Shown: piece after piece, positions 1 through 9,171 of the stretch | Position numbering within the stretch: the first letter of the stretch is position 1 | Layout of the letters: every line of letters starts with the position of its first letter | NCBI GenBank assembly: GCA_017965665.1 | Contig: JAGCPN010000006.1 | Span: 1 to 64,000 of the forward strand | Length of the DNA: 64,000 bases | Source: Aeriscardovia sp. | Lineage (GTDB): Bacteria; Actinomycetota; Actinomycetes; Actinomycetales; Bifidobacteriaceae | Direction of reading: 5' to 3' | Translations under genes and position numbers: made by a program | The notes under the pieces: model-generated | What the model saw: the letters and a program-made list of their open reading frames with translations, nothing else | Databases searched by the model: none | Told to the model about the DNA's origin: nothing

Positions 1-1
1 A

Positions 2-265
2 AAAGCATCGTTACTGTTAGGAGCGAGTCTTATTATTTTTTTTGAAAATTCAAATATTAAGTCTGGGTCTAAAACGTTTTCTTTGATCGGAGCTTTTGCC
101 CAGATCCGCCCTGCCGCCACGGCCGCCAATGGGGAGAAAGTGACCAAGATACGCGAGATGACCATGGCGGAGCTGGCCGAGCTTTCCGGCCAGCTGCTCG
201 AAGAAAAGCCTCTCAGCGCAGAGGAGATCGCCGAGGAGCTCGGCGGAAAAGTGGCAAAGGAGTGA
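2..265 (+). CDS. C-terminal end of an unrecognised gene upstream of recR (partial)
   Basis: An open frame runs in from the left window edge and stops 1 nt before the recR start. No convincing start codon or ribosome binding site is seen, so this is probably the tail of a longer upstream gene. The last 45 residues form an acidic, helix-like Ala/Glu/Leu-rich segment. I do not recognise the sequence. In many bacteria the gene just before recR is dnaX or ybaB; a diverged DnaX tail is possible but unproven. The first ~80 nt are clearly more AT-rich than everything else in the window, so part of the frame may be non-coding. Confidence 0.4.
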   Translation, partial: KASLLLGASLIIFFENSNIKSGSKTFSLIGAFAQIRPAATAANGEKVTKIREMTMAELAELSGQLLEEKPLSAEEIAEELGGKVAKE

Positions 266-266
266 C

Positions 267-848
267 GTGGACATCATTGAAGAAGCGATAGAGGCTTTCA
301 GCCAGCTCCCCGGAATCGGCCCAAAGAGCGCCAAAAGGATCGTCTACTCCCTGCTCTCCTCCCCCCAGAAGGGCAAAAAGATAGAAGGGGCGATAGAGAG
401 GCTCTCCGGCGAGATAACCTTTTGCAAAATCTGCGGGAACGTGTCGGACGGGGAAGTGTGCAAAATATGCTCTGACCCCTCGAGGGAAAACGAGATCTGC
501 GTGGTGGGGCGCCCCCTGGATGTGATGAGCTTTGAAAAGACGGGGGTGTACCGCGGAAAATACCACGTTTTGGGGGGATTGATAGATCCTATGAGCGGGA
601 TAGGGCCGGAAGACCTCAAAATCCGGGAGCTTAAAGAGAGGGTCGAAAAGGAAGGGGCCAAAGAGGTCATTTTGGCTTTGGACTCCACCGTTGAAGGGGA
701 GGCAACTTCCGCCTTCATAGCCTCCTTCCTCAAAGGCTCCACAAAGATTTCCCGTCTGGCCTCCGGGATGCCGGTGGGATCCGAACTCGAGTACACAGAC
801 GAGCTGACTTTGTCGAGGGCCCTGACCGACAGGATGAGGGAAAGCTAG
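267..848 (+). CDS. recR: Recombination mediator protein RecR
   Basis: RecR acts with RecO (and RecF) to load RecA on gapped DNA. The 193-residue protein has the expected order: an N-terminal helix-hairpin-helix with LPGIGPKSAKR near residue 14, a four-Cys zinc finger (CKIC near 53 and CKIC near 65), then a Toprim domain with the Walker-B-like ALDSTVEGEAT and the C-terminal RLASGMPVGSELEY signature. Length is close to the usual ~200. The GTG start follows an AAAGGAG ribosome binding site. It abuts the upstream frame, so it is probably the last gene of an operon. Its stop lies inside a CTAG that also carries the stop of the convergent ABC gene. Confidence 0.95.
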   Translation: MDIIEEAIEAFSQLPGIGPKSAKRIVYSLLSSPQKGKKIEGAIERLSGEITFCKICGNVSDGEVCKICSDPSRENEICVVGRPLDVMSFEKTGVYRGKYHVLGGLIDPMSGIGPEDLKIRELKERVEKEGAKEVILALDSTVEGEATSAFIASFLKGSTKISRLASGMPVGSELEYTDELTLSRALTDRMRES

Positions 849-2770
849 GCGTCGGCGGTGGCGAACTGCGAGCGGTAGAGCTTGGCGTATTCGCCGTTCT
901 TCTTGAGCAGCTCCTCGTGGTTCCCCTTCTCCACGATATTTCCGTGGTTTACCACGAGGATGGTGTCGGCGTCCCTGATAGTGGAGAGCCGGTGGGCTAT
1001 GACGAAGCTCGTCCTGTTTTGGCTCAGGCTGTTCATGGCCTGCTGGACCAGCATCTCGGTGCGGGTGTCTACAGAGCTCGTGGCCTCGTCCAAAATGAGG
1101 ATGTCGGGCTGGGAGATGTAGGCGCGGCAGATCGTCAGCAGCTGCCTCTCGCCTTGGGAGAGCTGGGAGGCGTCGGAATCCAGCACGGTGTCGTATTTGT
1201 TCTTCAGGCCCTGCACGAAGTCGTCCACGTGGGTCTTAAGGCAGGCCTCCATGAACTCTTCCTCGCTTATCTTTTCTCCGGGCTTCAGGCCGTAGAGGAG
1301 GTTCTCCCTTATCGTTCCCCTAAACAGCCAGGTGTCCTGGAGGACCATGCCGAAGTGCGATCTCAAATCCTGCCTTGTGACGTGCCTGGTGTTCACTCCC
1401 GACACCTTTATCTCGCCCTTCTGTATCTCGTAGAAGCGCATGAGGAGGTTTACTATCGTGGTCTTTCCGGCGCCCGTGGGACCCACGATGGCGATCATCT
1501 GGCCCGGGGAGGCGGAGAAGTTCAGGTCCTCTATGAGCGGGTCCTCGGGGACGTAGGAGAACCAGACGCCCTCGAAGGAGACCTTGCCCTCGAAGGGCCT
1601 TCCGTCCTCTTCAAAGCTCTCGGTGGCCTCGTCGGGCTCCTCATTTTCGGCATCCAAAAAGTCGAAGAACCTCTTGCAGGATGCGAGGGCGGACTGGACG
1701 TTGGTGGACATGGAGGCCAGCTGCACGACGGGCCTCTGGATCTGGCGGGAGTACTGGGCGAAGGCCTGCAGGTCTCCCAGGGTCATCTGGCCCTTTATGA
1801 CGCATATCCCCCCGACTATGACGATGGCCACAAAGATCAGGTTGCCCAGAAAACCGTCCACGGGGTTCACTGCCCCCGACATCGCCTGGGCCTTGTAGGT
1901 CACTTTGTAGAAGTGGTGGTTTTTCTTGTCGAAGGCCTTTTCCACCTCTTTTTGCTGGTTATAAGCCTTTATGACCTCGTTTCCCGAGTACACTTCCTCC
2001 ACCTGGGACTGGATGTCTCCTGTGGCCTGCCACTGGGCCACAAACGACGGCTTGGACTTGTTGATGAAGATCTTGGTGATAAACACCACGATGCACAGCG
2101 CCCCGATGGTGGAGAGGGTGAAGATCCAGGAAATCGTGAACATCATAATCACGACCCCGAAGATCATGAAGGTGGAAAAGAGGAGCTGGGAGAGGATCTG
2201 CTGAAGGGAGGTGGTGATGTTATCCACGTCGTTTGTGGTAGTAGACATTATCTGCCCCCTCGGGACCGAGTCGAAGTAGCGCAGGGGGAGGTGGTTTATC
2301 TTGTCCTCTATCTGCTGCCTCATCTCGAAGACCGACTTGGCTATCACTTTGGCCAGGAGCCAGTTTTCAAAAATCCTGAGCCCCACGGCCACAAGGTATA
2401 TGACCCCTACCCAGACCAGGAGGATCGCAAAGTAGCGCCAGTTCATCCCCACTTTGAGGTTTATGGTCATAGCCTGGACCATGTCGGCCAGTTTGCCCAT
2501 GCCGTGGGCGTCCATGAGGCGGATGATGACGGACTTGGGAGTGCCGGGCTTGAAGCCGGCGTCTATGAGCTTTTGGCTCATGATCCCGGAAAAGAGCACG
2601 TTAGTGGCAGTCCCCAAAAGCCTGGGCCCCAGGACCGTCAAAAATACGCCCACGAGGCCGGAGAGGATCGTCAAAATCAGTGCGAGCTTGTACTTGAGCA
2701 GGTAGGAGCAGAGCCTTTTGACGAGGGTCCTCTCCTCCTTGCCCGTAATCAACCTTTTGTATCCGGCCAT
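845..2770 (-). CDS. ABC multidrug-type exporter, half-transporter with the consensus ATPase site
   Basis: A 641-residue half-transporter: an N-terminal six-helix exporter domain (roughly residues 30-370) followed by an ATPase domain. The ATPase shows Walker A GPTGAGKTT, a signature of the form LSQGERQ and Walker B ILILDEATSSVD with the catalytic Glu present. The non-canonical LSQGE signature is typical of one subunit of heterodimeric exporters such as TM287/288 and LmrCD. It lies 1 nt downstream of the partner gene on the same strand, so the two are surely co-expressed as a heterodimer in the cytoplasmic membrane. Substrate cannot be told; drugs, lipids or peptides are all possible. Confidence 0.9.
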   Translation of the reverse strand: MAGYKRLITGKEERTLVKRLCSYLLKYKLALILTILSGLVGVFLTVLGPRLLGTATNVLFSGIMSQKLIDAGFKPGTPKSVIIRLMDAHGMGKLADMVQAMTINLKVGMNWRYFAILLVWVGVIYLVAVGLRIFENWLLAKVIAKSVFEMRQQIEDKINHLPLRYFDSVPRGQIMSTTTNDVDNITTSLQQILSQLLFSTFMIFGVVIMMFTISWIFTLSTIGALCIVVFITKIFINKSKPSFVAQWQATGDIQSQVEEVYSGNEVIKAYNQQKEVEKAFDKKNHHFYKVTYKAQAMSGAVNPVDGFLGNLIFVAIVIVGGICVIKGQMTLGDLQAFAQYSRQIQRPVVQLASMSTNVQSALASCKRFFDFLDAENEEPDEATESFEEDGRPFEGKVSFEGVWFSYVPEDPLIEDLNFSASPGQMIAIVGPTGAGKTTIVNLLMRFYEIQKGEIKVSGVNTRHVTRQDLRSHFGMVLQDTWLFRGTIRENLLYGLKPGEKISEEEFMEACLKTHVDDFVQGLKNKYDTVLDSDASQLSQGERQLLTICRAYISQPDILILDEATSSVDTRTEMLVQQAMNSLSQNRTSFVIAHRLSTIRDADTILVVNHGNIVEKGNHEELLKKNGEYAKLYRSQFATADA

Positions 2771-2771
2771 C

Positions 2772-4505
2772 TCACTCCTGAATTGTCCCGGTCTGGGACG
2801 CCACTATCTGTTCGTAAGTCTGGCAGCTTTCCATGAGCTCTTCATGGTTCCCTTCCCCTACGATCCTGCCGCGGTCCAGGACGATTATCTTTTTGGCGCT
2901 CATTATGGAGCTGGCCCTCTGGGCTACCAGGAGCATGGAGGAATCCTTTGTCACCGGCTCCAGAGCCTCCCTCAGCTTTTTGTCAGTGGCCATGTCGAGG
3001 GCGGAAAAGGCGTCGTCGAAAGTGTAGACGGGGGCGCCTTTGAGGATGGCCCTGGCTATGCACAGCCTCTGTTTCTGGCCTCCAGAAAAGTTCGTTCCCC
3101 CTTCCGCAACCTTGTAGTCGAGGCCTTCTCCGAAGCCCTCCACAAAGTCTTTGGCCTGGGCGATTTCGAGAGCCTTCCATATCTCTTCGTCCGTAGCGTC
3201 TTCCTTGCCGAACTTCATATTGCTCCGGATGGTTCCGGTAAAGAGCTTGGCGGTCTGAAATACGGGCGCAAAGAACCTGGACAGGTACTCCGGATCGAAT
3301 TCCTTGAGGCTGTGGCCGTCCAAAAGGACCTCCCCTTCGTCCGGATCGTAAATCCTCTGGGCCAAAGAGAGGATAGTGCTCTTCCCGCTTCCCGTGGCGC
3401 CTATAAACGCCGTAGTCTCCCCCACCTTCGCCTTGAAGTTTATGTGCTCTACGGCATCGTGCTTGTCGGAAGAAGGATAGGAAAAAGAGACGTCGCGAAA
3501 CTCAATCTCGCCTTTCACGGCCTCGGGCCTGTAGGGATCTTGCGGGAAAGAGAGGCTGTTTTTGTCGTCGATTACCTGCAGCAGCCTCCCGCTTGACACC
3601 GACGCCCTGGGCAGCCTTACCGACATCATCGCGGCCATCATGAAGCCCATGAGGACGATCATGAGGTACTGGATGAAGGCCTGCAGGGCCCCGATGGGCA
3701 TGTTGCCGGACTCTATCAGCTTTCCTCCGAACCACATTATCGCCACATCCGCGATGCTAGTGATGAACCAGAGGATCGGGCCCATAGATCCCATCCAGAA
3801 GCCTATGGGGACCAAAAGGTCGTAGGTGTCTTTGTTGACCTTTCCGAGCCTCTCGTCTTCGGTGCCTTCCCTCGTGAAGGCCCTTATGACGCGCACGCCT
3901 GTAATCTGTTCGCGGATGACGGAGTTCAGGGAGTCGAAGATTTTCTGGAGCTTCCTAAACAGCGGACCCATCTTCTTGAAAATCAAGGTGACCACCACCA
4001 TGATCACCGGCAGCACCAGCGCCAGAGACCAGGTCAGAGGCCCGTTTTGCTCCACCGCCATTACCAGGCCGCCTATAAACATCACGGGGGCCTGGAGGAC
4101 GAAGAGGAAGGCCTGGAACGTGGCGCTCTGGACCTGCTGGACGTCGTTGGTGGATCGGGTGATGAGGGAATCTACGGAGTATTTGTCGGTCTCCTTCTTG
4201 CTCAGAGCCTCTACCGAATAGAAGAAGTCCTTCCTGGCCAGAAATCCTATCCTGGTGCTCAGGAAAGAGGAAATCATGACGGCTGCCACGTTGCAGGCGC
4301 CCTGGATAAGGGCGATGATTATCATGATCCAGCCTATGCGGTAGATGGCGTGCTCGTCTCCGGCGGCCACGCCCTTGTCTATGATTTCCGCCTGCAGGTT
4401 CGGCAGGTAAAGGTTCAGGCAGGCCTGGGCGATTTGGAAGACGAGCAGGCCGAGGAGCGCCAACTTGTAAGGCTTAAGATAGCGCCTCAAAAGTTTGACG
4501 AGCAT
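2772..4505 (-). CDS. ABC multidrug-type exporter, half-transporter with a degenerate ATPase site
   Basis: A 577-residue partner of the downstream ABC gene. It has a six-helix membrane domain followed by an ATPase domain with Walker A GATGSGKS, a canonical signature FSGGQKQR and a Walker B ending in FDDAFSALD. The catalytic Glu after Walker B is Asp here, the hallmark of the degenerate nucleotide site in heterodimeric type-IV exporters. Transcription runs from the small membrane gene at 4825, through this gene, to the consensus-site subunit. Spacing of 5 nt upstream and 1 nt downstream indicates a three-gene operon. Confidence 0.9.
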   Translation of the reverse strand: MLVKLLRRYLKPYKLALLGLLVFQIAQACLNLYLPNLQAEIIDKGVAAGDEHAIYRIGWIMIIIALIQGACNVAAVMISSFLSTRIGFLARKDFFYSVEALSKKETDKYSVDSLITRSTNDVQQVQSATFQAFLFVLQAPVMFIGGLVMAVEQNGPLTWSLALVLPVIMVVVTLIFKKMGPLFRKLQKIFDSLNSVIREQITGVRVIRAFTREGTEDERLGKVNKDTYDLLVPIGFWMGSMGPILWFITSIADVAIMWFGGKLIESGNMPIGALQAFIQYLMIVLMGFMMAAMMSVRLPRASVSSGRLLQVIDDKNSLSFPQDPYRPEAVKGEIEFRDVSFSYPSSDKHDAVEHINFKAKVGETTAFIGATGSGKSTILSLAQRIYDPDEGEVLLDGHSLKEFDPEYLSRFFAPVFQTAKLFTGTIRSNMKFGKEDATDEEIWKALEIAQAKDFVEGFGEGLDYKVAEGGTNFSGGQKQRLCIARAILKGAPVYTFDDAFSALDMATDKKLREALEPVTKDSSMLLVAQRASSIMSAKKIIVLDRGRIVGEGNHEELMESCQTYEQIVASQTGTIQE

Positions 4506-4510
4506 CTTCT

Positions 4511-4825
4511 TTACACAGCCGTCCCGTTTTCATCCAAGTACGGGTTGACGTCCTTGGGGCTTTGAAGCACGAAAAGCATGAGGACGGTGGCTATGAAGAC
4601 CGCGCTTACGGAGATAGTTGCCCATATGGCCAGCTCCGGGAGCCAGATTATTACAAAAAACACTATCCCGGAGAGCGCCATGACTACCCAGTTGACGATT
4701 TTTGCGATCCCCCACCCGCTGTGGTATCTCTTTCCCATGGGGTCAGGCCTCTCGCCCTGTTCGGCCAGATCAGGCCTCCATCCGGTTTGGGGCGTCTTTG
4801 GGGATTCTTTTTTTTCTTTGACCAT
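4511..4825 (-). CDS. Small two-helix membrane protein leading the ABC exporter operon
   Basis: A 104-residue protein of unknown family. A charged, Pro-containing cytosolic head of about 38 residues is followed by two hydrophobic segments (about 40-62 and 66-88) and a short acidic tail. It is the first gene of the ABC operon, 5 nt before the exporter subunit, which suggests an accessory role for the exporter, but nothing in the sequence proves this. The ATG is preceded by only a weak purine stretch. Composition and codon use match the neighbours, so I take it as a real gene. Confidence 0.75.
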   Translation of the reverse strand: MVKEKKESPKTPQTGWRPDLAEQGERPDPMGKRYHSGWGIAKIVNWVVMALSGIVFFVIIWLPELAIWATISVSAVFIATVLMLFVLQSPKDVNPYLDENGTAV

Positions 4826-4887
4826 TTTTCGTTCCGTACCGGCGACTTGCGCCCAAATAAAACAAATCCCTTTAGTTTATCTGATTT

Positions 4888-4893
4888 ATTATA
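4888..4893 (-). promoter_or_regulatory. Candidate -10 element for the ABC exporter operon
   Basis: On the minus strand a perfect TATAAT lies about 65 nt upstream of the small membrane gene, within an AT-rich stretch between that gene and hemW. No clear -35 is seen at 17 nt. It would give a leader of roughly 55 nt. Confidence 0.45.
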
Positions 4894-4923
4894 TCCTACC
4901 GAATCTGACGGTTTCAGATGGCC

Positions 4924-6144
4924 CTACTCGTCCAGAAACCGGTCCATAAGGGAGCGGGCGAGAAAGTCGTTTAAAAGGCGCCCTTTGCGGGTGGCCACGA
5001 GCGATCCCGACCGGATGCGGGCGAGGTCCCCCAGGTCCGGGAGCCGCTCTGAGGCGCTTTTCCCCGTCGCCTCTTCCAGCTTCCTTAAATTTAGCCCCTC
5101 TCTGAGGCGGATTCCCAAAAAGATTTCCTCTTCCGCCTCCTCCTGGTCCCCCAGGACTTCCCCCTCCCACGGGAGCCGTCCGGAAAGAACGCTTTGCGCC
5201 CAAAGCCCCGGGCGCGGGAAGTCCCAAAAGCGGAGGTTGGAAAAGTGGGAGTGGGCTCCGGGCCCCAGGCCTATCCAGTCGTCCCCCCTCCAGTAACCGA
5301 GGTTGTGCAGGCACTCTCTTCCCCGCCTCGCCCAGTTCGACACTTCGTACCACCTGTAGCCCCGCCTGGAGAGGAGGGTGTCGGCGATCTCGTAGTCGGC
5401 GGCCTGGGCCGAATCGCTTTCCTCCCTTATCTTCCCCATCTTCAGCATCCTCCCCATCTTCGTGCGCGGGTAGATGCTCAGGGCGTAGCAGGAGACGTGG
5501 TCGAGGCCCAAAGAGGTGGTCTTCCTCACGCTCCTCTCCCACTCCCTCCTCTTTTCCGAGGGCGTGCCGTAGATGAGGTCGGCGCTGCACTCCATGCCCG
5601 CCTTCCTGGCCCCCCTCACGGCCCTCCACGCCGCAGCCGGGGAGTGGGTCCTGTCCAAAATCTTCAAGATCCTCGGCTCCCAGGACTGCACCCCGAAAGA
5701 GATCCTGGTAAAGCCCGCCTTCTTGAGGGCCAAAATCTCCCTGAAGCCCACGGTGTCCGGGTTGGCCTCCAGGCTGATTTCCGCCCCGTCCTCTATGCCC
5801 CACACGCTCCGCAGCGCATCCAGAATCGAAGAAAGCTGGGTGGGGGAGAGGACGGTGGGCGTGCCTCCTCCCAAAAAGACGCTCTTTGCCGCCTTGACGG
5901 GGACGGAGTGCTCTTCCTGCCAGGCCCTGGCCGCCTCCATCTCCTTTTTTAAGAGGGAAGGGTAGGAAGTTCTGTCAAAGCCGGGGGCGAGGGAAAAGGA
6001 AGTGAAGGTGTTGAAGTTGCAGTACCCGCACCGCCTCAGGCAGAAGGGGACGTGGACGTAGATCCTGAAGGGCCTGTCGGCGGGAAGGTACGCCTTGCCC
6101 AGCTCTTTTGGGCCGCAGGGGGGGAGCGTATCTGAAAAAGTCAC
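4924..6144 (-). CDS. hemW: Radical SAM protein HemW (heme chaperone family)
   Basis: 406 residues. The radical-SAM cluster motif CxxxCxxC is at Cys35, Cys39 and Cys42 ([14 protein letters not shown]), followed by the HemW-type GGGTPT motif and a C-terminal HemN-like domain. The family was long annotated as oxygen-independent coproporphyrinogen oxidase, but HemW proteins bind heme and are thought to deliver it to other proteins. The GTG start overlaps the lepA stop by 4 nt (GTGA), so it is translationally coupled to lepA, a pairing conserved in many bacteria. Confidence 0.92.
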   Translation of the reverse strand: MTFSDTLPPCGPKELGKAYLPADRPFRIYVHVPFCLRRCGYCNFNTFTSFSLAPGFDRTSYPSLLKKEMEAARAWQEEHSVPVKAAKSVFLGGGTPTVLSPTQLSSILDALRSVWGIEDGAEISLEANPDTVGFREILALKKAGFTRISFGVQSWEPRILKILDRTHSPAAAWRAVRGARKAGMECSADLIYGTPSEKRREWERSVRKTTSLGLDHVSCYALSIYPRTKMGRMLKMGKIREESDSAQAADYEIADTLLSRRGYRWYEVSNWARRGRECLHNLGYWRGDDWIGLGPGAHSHFSNLRFWDFPRPGLWAQSVLSGRLPWEGEVLGDQEEAEEEIFLGIRLREGLNLRKLEEATGKSASERLPDLGDLARIRSGSLVATRKGRLLNDFLARSLMDRFLDE

Positions 6145-8009
6145 TTCTTTGCGTGCGCCTTCAGCTTTTCGCGGATGTCTTTGTCATCCAGATCTTCTAG
6201 GCTGAGGGCCGAGATGAAGGCTTCCTGGGGGATGGCGACGTTGCCTATCATCTTCATCTTCTTTTTGCCCTCCCTCTGCTTTTCCAAAAGCTTCCTCTTG
6301 CGGGTGATGTCCCCTCCGTAGCACTTGGCCAAAACGTCCTTCCTGAGGGGGCTTATGGTCTCGCGGGCTATAATCCTCTGCCCTATCGCGGCCTGTATGG
6401 GAATTTCGAACTGCTGGCGGGGGATGAGCTTTTTAAGCTTCTTGGTCATTTTGAGGCCGTACTCGTAGGCCTTGTCCTTGTGGCAGATGGCGCTCAAGGC
6501 ATCGGAAAGCTCGCCGTGGATGAGGATGTCCACGCGCACAAGCTCTGCCTTCTCCTCTCCGGCAGGCGAGTAATCCAAAGTGGCGTAGCCCTTCGTGCGG
6601 CTCTTTAGCTCGTCAAAGAAGCCGAAGATGATTTCCCCCGTAGGCATCTTGTACCTCAGGCACACCCTGTCGGGCCCCAGGTACTCCATGCCCAGCATCT
6701 TTCCCCTGTGCTCCTGGCACAGCTTCATCACGTCCCCCACAAATTCTTTGGGGGAGATTATGGAGGCCTCTATCATGGGCTCGTAGACGGCCTTCACCTT
6801 GTTTTCGGGAAATTGGGTGGGGTTGGTGACTTCAATTTCGCTCCCGTCGGCCATTTCCACCCTGTAATTGACGTTGGGGGAGGTGGAAATGAGATCCAAC
6901 CCGAACTCCCTCTCCAGCCTCTCTATCACAATCTGCATGTGCAGGAGGCCCAGAAACCCGCATCTGAATCCAAATCCCAAGGCGCTGCTGGTCTCGGGGG
7001 TGTAACTTATAGAGGCGTCGTTTAGGCGCAGCTTGTCCAAAGACTGGCGCAGCAGCGGAAACTGGTCGGTTTCGAGTGGGAAAAGCCCTGCGTAGACCAT
7101 GCTTTCAGGGGCCTTGTAACCCTTGAGGGGCTCCTGGGCCCGGCTCCTTTCGCAGGTTATGGTGTCTCCCACCTGGGCCTGGCGCACGTCCTTTATGCCG
7201 GTTATCACATACCCCACCTGCCCGGTAGTGAGCTGATCGACGGGGCGCATGAAGGGATCCACTATACCCAGCTCCAGGGGGACCAGGGAGGATCCGGACT
7301 TCATCTGGATTATTTTGTCTTTTGCCTCTATCCTCCCGTCCACGACTCGTATATAGGTGATGATGCCCCGATAGGCGTCGTACTGGGAGTCGAAGATCAG
7401 GGCCCTGGTGGGTGCGAGGGGATCTCCCGAAGGGGCGGGGATCTTTTCGACTATCGCGTCCAAAAGCTCTTTTACGCCCAGCCCCGTCTTTGCCGACACT
7501 TCCATGACTTCTTCCGGCTCCACGCCCAAAAGATCGCAGAGGGTCGAGCGGACTTCTTCGGTCTTGGCCCCGGGAAGGTCGATTTTGTTTAAGACCGGGA
7601 TTATCGCCAGATCGTTTTGCAGGGCGAGGTAGAGGTTGCTTAAGGTCTGGGCCTCTATCCCCTGCGTCGCATCCACCAGGAGGACGCATCCTTCGCAGGC
7701 CGCCAGGGCCCTCGAGACTTCGTAGTTGAAATCGACGTGTCCGGGGGTGTCGATCATGGACAGGGCGTAGGTCCTGCCGCCTTTGTCCCAGTTGACTGTA
7801 ACGGCCTGGGATTTGATTGTGATTCCCCTCTCGCGCTCTATGTCCATAGAATCTAGATACTGGTCGCGCATCTGCCGGTCGGACAGAGCGCCCGTCAAAG
7901 ACAGGATCCTGTCGGCCAAGGTGGATTTTCCGTGGTCTATGTGGGCTATGATTGAAAAATTGCGTATAAGGTCCTGCGGGAAAAAGGTTTCAGGTTCAGA
8001 TTTTGTCAC
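6141..8009 (-). CDS. lepA: Elongation factor 4 (LepA)
   Basis: 622-residue translational GTPase that acts on stalled or back-translocated ribosomes. G1 AHIDHGKST is at residues 22-30, followed by the effector region [18 protein letters not shown] (G3) and NKIDLP (G4). The C-terminal part includes the LepA-specific domain with the Lys-rich [14 protein letters not shown] stretch. Length is usual for the family. The GTG start is preceded by GAGGTG. It is divergent from rpsT across a short promoter region and is followed directly by hemW. Confidence 0.97.
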   Translation of the reverse strand: MTKSEPETFFPQDLIRNFSIIAHIDHGKSTLADRILSLTGALSDRQMRDQYLDSMDIERERGITIKSQAVTVNWDKGGRTYALSMIDTPGHVDFNYEVSRALAACEGCVLLVDATQGIEAQTLSNLYLALQNDLAIIPVLNKIDLPGAKTEEVRSTLCDLLGVEPEEVMEVSAKTGLGVKELLDAIVEKIPAPSGDPLAPTRALIFDSQYDAYRGIITYIRVVDGRIEAKDKIIQMKSGSSLVPLELGIVDPFMRPVDQLTTGQVGYVITGIKDVRQAQVGDTITCERSRAQEPLKGYKAPESMVYAGLFPLETDQFPLLRQSLDKLRLNDASISYTPETSSALGFGFRCGFLGLLHMQIVIERLEREFGLDLISTSPNVNYRVEMADGSEIEVTNPTQFPENKVKAVYEPMIEASIISPKEFVGDVMKLCQEHRGKMLGMEYLGPDRVCLRYKMPTGEIIFGFFDELKSRTKGYATLDYSPAGEEKAELVRVDILIHGELSDALSAICHKDKAYEYGLKMTKKLKKLIPRQQFEIPIQAAIGQRIIARETISPLRKDVLAKCYGGDITRKRKLLEKQREGKKKMKMIGNVAIPQEAFISALSLEDLDDKDIREKLKAHAKK

Positions 8010-8039
8010 GTGCGCACCTCAGGTTGGCCCGAGCCGTTT

Positions 8040-8068
8040 TTGAAATTAATCTCAATAAAGTGTAGCAT
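8040..8068 (+). promoter_or_regulatory. Promoter of rpsT
   Basis: TTGAAA at 8040-8045, a 17-nt spacer, then TAGCAT at 8063-8068, about 35 nt before the rpsT start. Spacing and -35 are near consensus for a housekeeping sigma factor. It lies in the divergent lepA/rpsT intergenic region. Confidence 0.6.
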
Positions 8069-8102
8069 TCTAGTAAAAAGAACTTAGTCTTATGGAGTTG
8101 TA

Positions 8103-8363
8103 GTGGCTAATATAAAGCAGCAAAAGAAGCGCGTCCTCACCAACGAGAAGGCGCATGAGAGGAATGTGGCGGTAAAGAGCCGCCTCAAGACCGCGGTGCG
8201 CAAGGTGCGCGAGTGCATAAGCGCCGGGGAGAAGGAAGCGGCCGCGGTCGAGTACAGGAACTGCGCCCGCCTGCTCGACAAGGCGGTCAGCAAGGGAGTA
8301 ATTCACAAGAACCAGGCGGCCGACAGGAAGAGCAACCTGGCTTTGGCCATAAACAAGCTCTGA
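8103..8363 (+). CDS. rpsT: Small ribosomal subunit protein bS20
   Basis: 86 residues, starting [10 protein letters not shown] and rich in Lys, Arg and Ala as expected for S20, which binds 16S rRNA early in 30S assembly. The GTG start is preceded by GGAG at 5 nt spacing. It is a single-gene unit with its own promoter and ends at a strong terminator. Confidence 0.97.
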   Translation: MANIKQQKKRVLTNEKAHERNVAVKSRLKTAVRKVRECISAGEKEAAAVEYRNCARLLDKAVSKGVIHKNQAADRKSNLALAINKL

Positions 8364-8370
8364 GCCGGAA

Positions 8371-8410
8371 GGCAAAAAAAGGGGGGGCAAAGCCCCCCTG
8401 TTTTTTTGCC
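8371..8410. terminator. Bidirectional terminator between rpsT and rplY
   Basis: A GC stem (GGGGGG/CCCCCC, loop CAAAG) is flanked by an A-run on the left and a T-run on the right, with GGC/GCC closing both ends. The symmetry serves both convergent genes, rpsT (+) and rplY (-). Confidence 0.85.
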
Positions 8411-8414
8411 CCTT

Positions 8415-8972
8415 TTACTTCTTCTTTCCTTCGGGGCTGACAATCTTGACCAGAGTCTCTTCGGGCTTGATTGCGACAAACTCCACCCCTTCCATGGCGG
8501 GGACGTCTTTGCCGCGGATTTCCTGGCCGGCCTGCATGCCTTCTATGGAGAGCACGAGAGCCTGGGGGAGGTGATCGGTGTCGGCCTTCGCCCTGACCTT
8601 TTGAACCTCTATGAGGGCGGTGCTGTTGCCCTTGGTGACGCCCTTGATGTAGACGGGCACGGTCACTTCGATCTTTTCGCCCTTTTCCACCCTGTAGAAG
8701 TCGATGCTTTCAATCTTTGAAGATACGGGGTTCCTCTGAACATCCTTCACCACGGCCATCACTTTCTCTTCGCCCCCCTTGAGACTCAACTCATAGACGG
8801 CGTTGGTGCTCCTCAGAGAGGAAGCGGCGGCGTTGTAGTCGACGTGGAAGAAGAGGGGGGTGTTGCCGTGGGAATAGACGGAGGCGGGAATCCTGCCCCT
8901 CTGACGCAGCCTTCTGGAGAAGCCTTTTCCGAACTCTTCCCTCTCTTCGCCCTGCAGTTCAATTTTTGCCAT
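8415..8972 (-). CDS. rplY: Large ribosomal subunit protein bL25, CTC form
   Basis: 185 residues, the long CTC type: an N-terminal 5S-rRNA-binding L25 domain (about 1-95, with GRIPASVY near residue 28) and a C-terminal beta domain (about 96-180) containing VPVYIKG and VLSIEGM. Binds 5S rRNA in the 50S subunit. The ATG is preceded by a weak AGG. It is monocistronic, ending at the shared terminator with rpsT. Confidence 0.95.
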   Translation of the reverse strand: MAKIELQGEEREEFGKGFSRRLRQRGRIPASVYSHGNTPLFFHVDYNAAASSLRSTNAVYELSLKGGEEKVMAVVKDVQRNPVSSKIESIDFYRVEKGEKIEVTVPVYIKGVTKGNSTALIEVQKVRAKADTDHLPQALVLSIEGMQAGQEIRGKDVPAMEGVEFVAIKPEETLVKIVSPEGKKK

Positions 8973-9105
8973 TGCCTGAAATTCCAGCCTTTCTGTTCCA
9001 GGGCAGGGAAGAAGCGGCTTCCAACAAACTCAGTCGATAACGGGATTTCTCCCCTCGCCATGGTTTTACTCTATACTTTTTAAGACTATCCCATTTTTTC
9101 ACAAC

Positions 9106-9136
9106 TTGGCAAAAATTGGAAAAGTCTGGATACAAT
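9106..9136 (+). promoter_or_regulatory. Candidate promoter of the acyl-CoA synthetase gene
   Basis: TTGGCA at 9106-9111 and TACAAT at 9131-9136 with a 19-nt spacer, 35 nt before the GTG start. The spacer is longer than ideal. The surrounding 8973-9171 gap (199 nt) also holds the rplY upstream region; I see no RNA gene in it. Confidence 0.4.
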
Positions 9137-9171
9137 CAGCGCATTAAACCGTAATTGGGAAGGAAGGGCAA

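Noticed and set aside
917-2836. Long plus-strand ORF (639 codons) opposite the ABC exporter gene
   Set aside because: Antisense shadow of a clear ABC transporter; His/Gly/Leu-rich composition with no recognisable domain.
4889-5803. 304-codon minus-strand ORF overlapping hemW in another frame
   Set aside because: Very Gly/Arg-rich, lies wholly within hemW, which has clear radical-SAM motifs.
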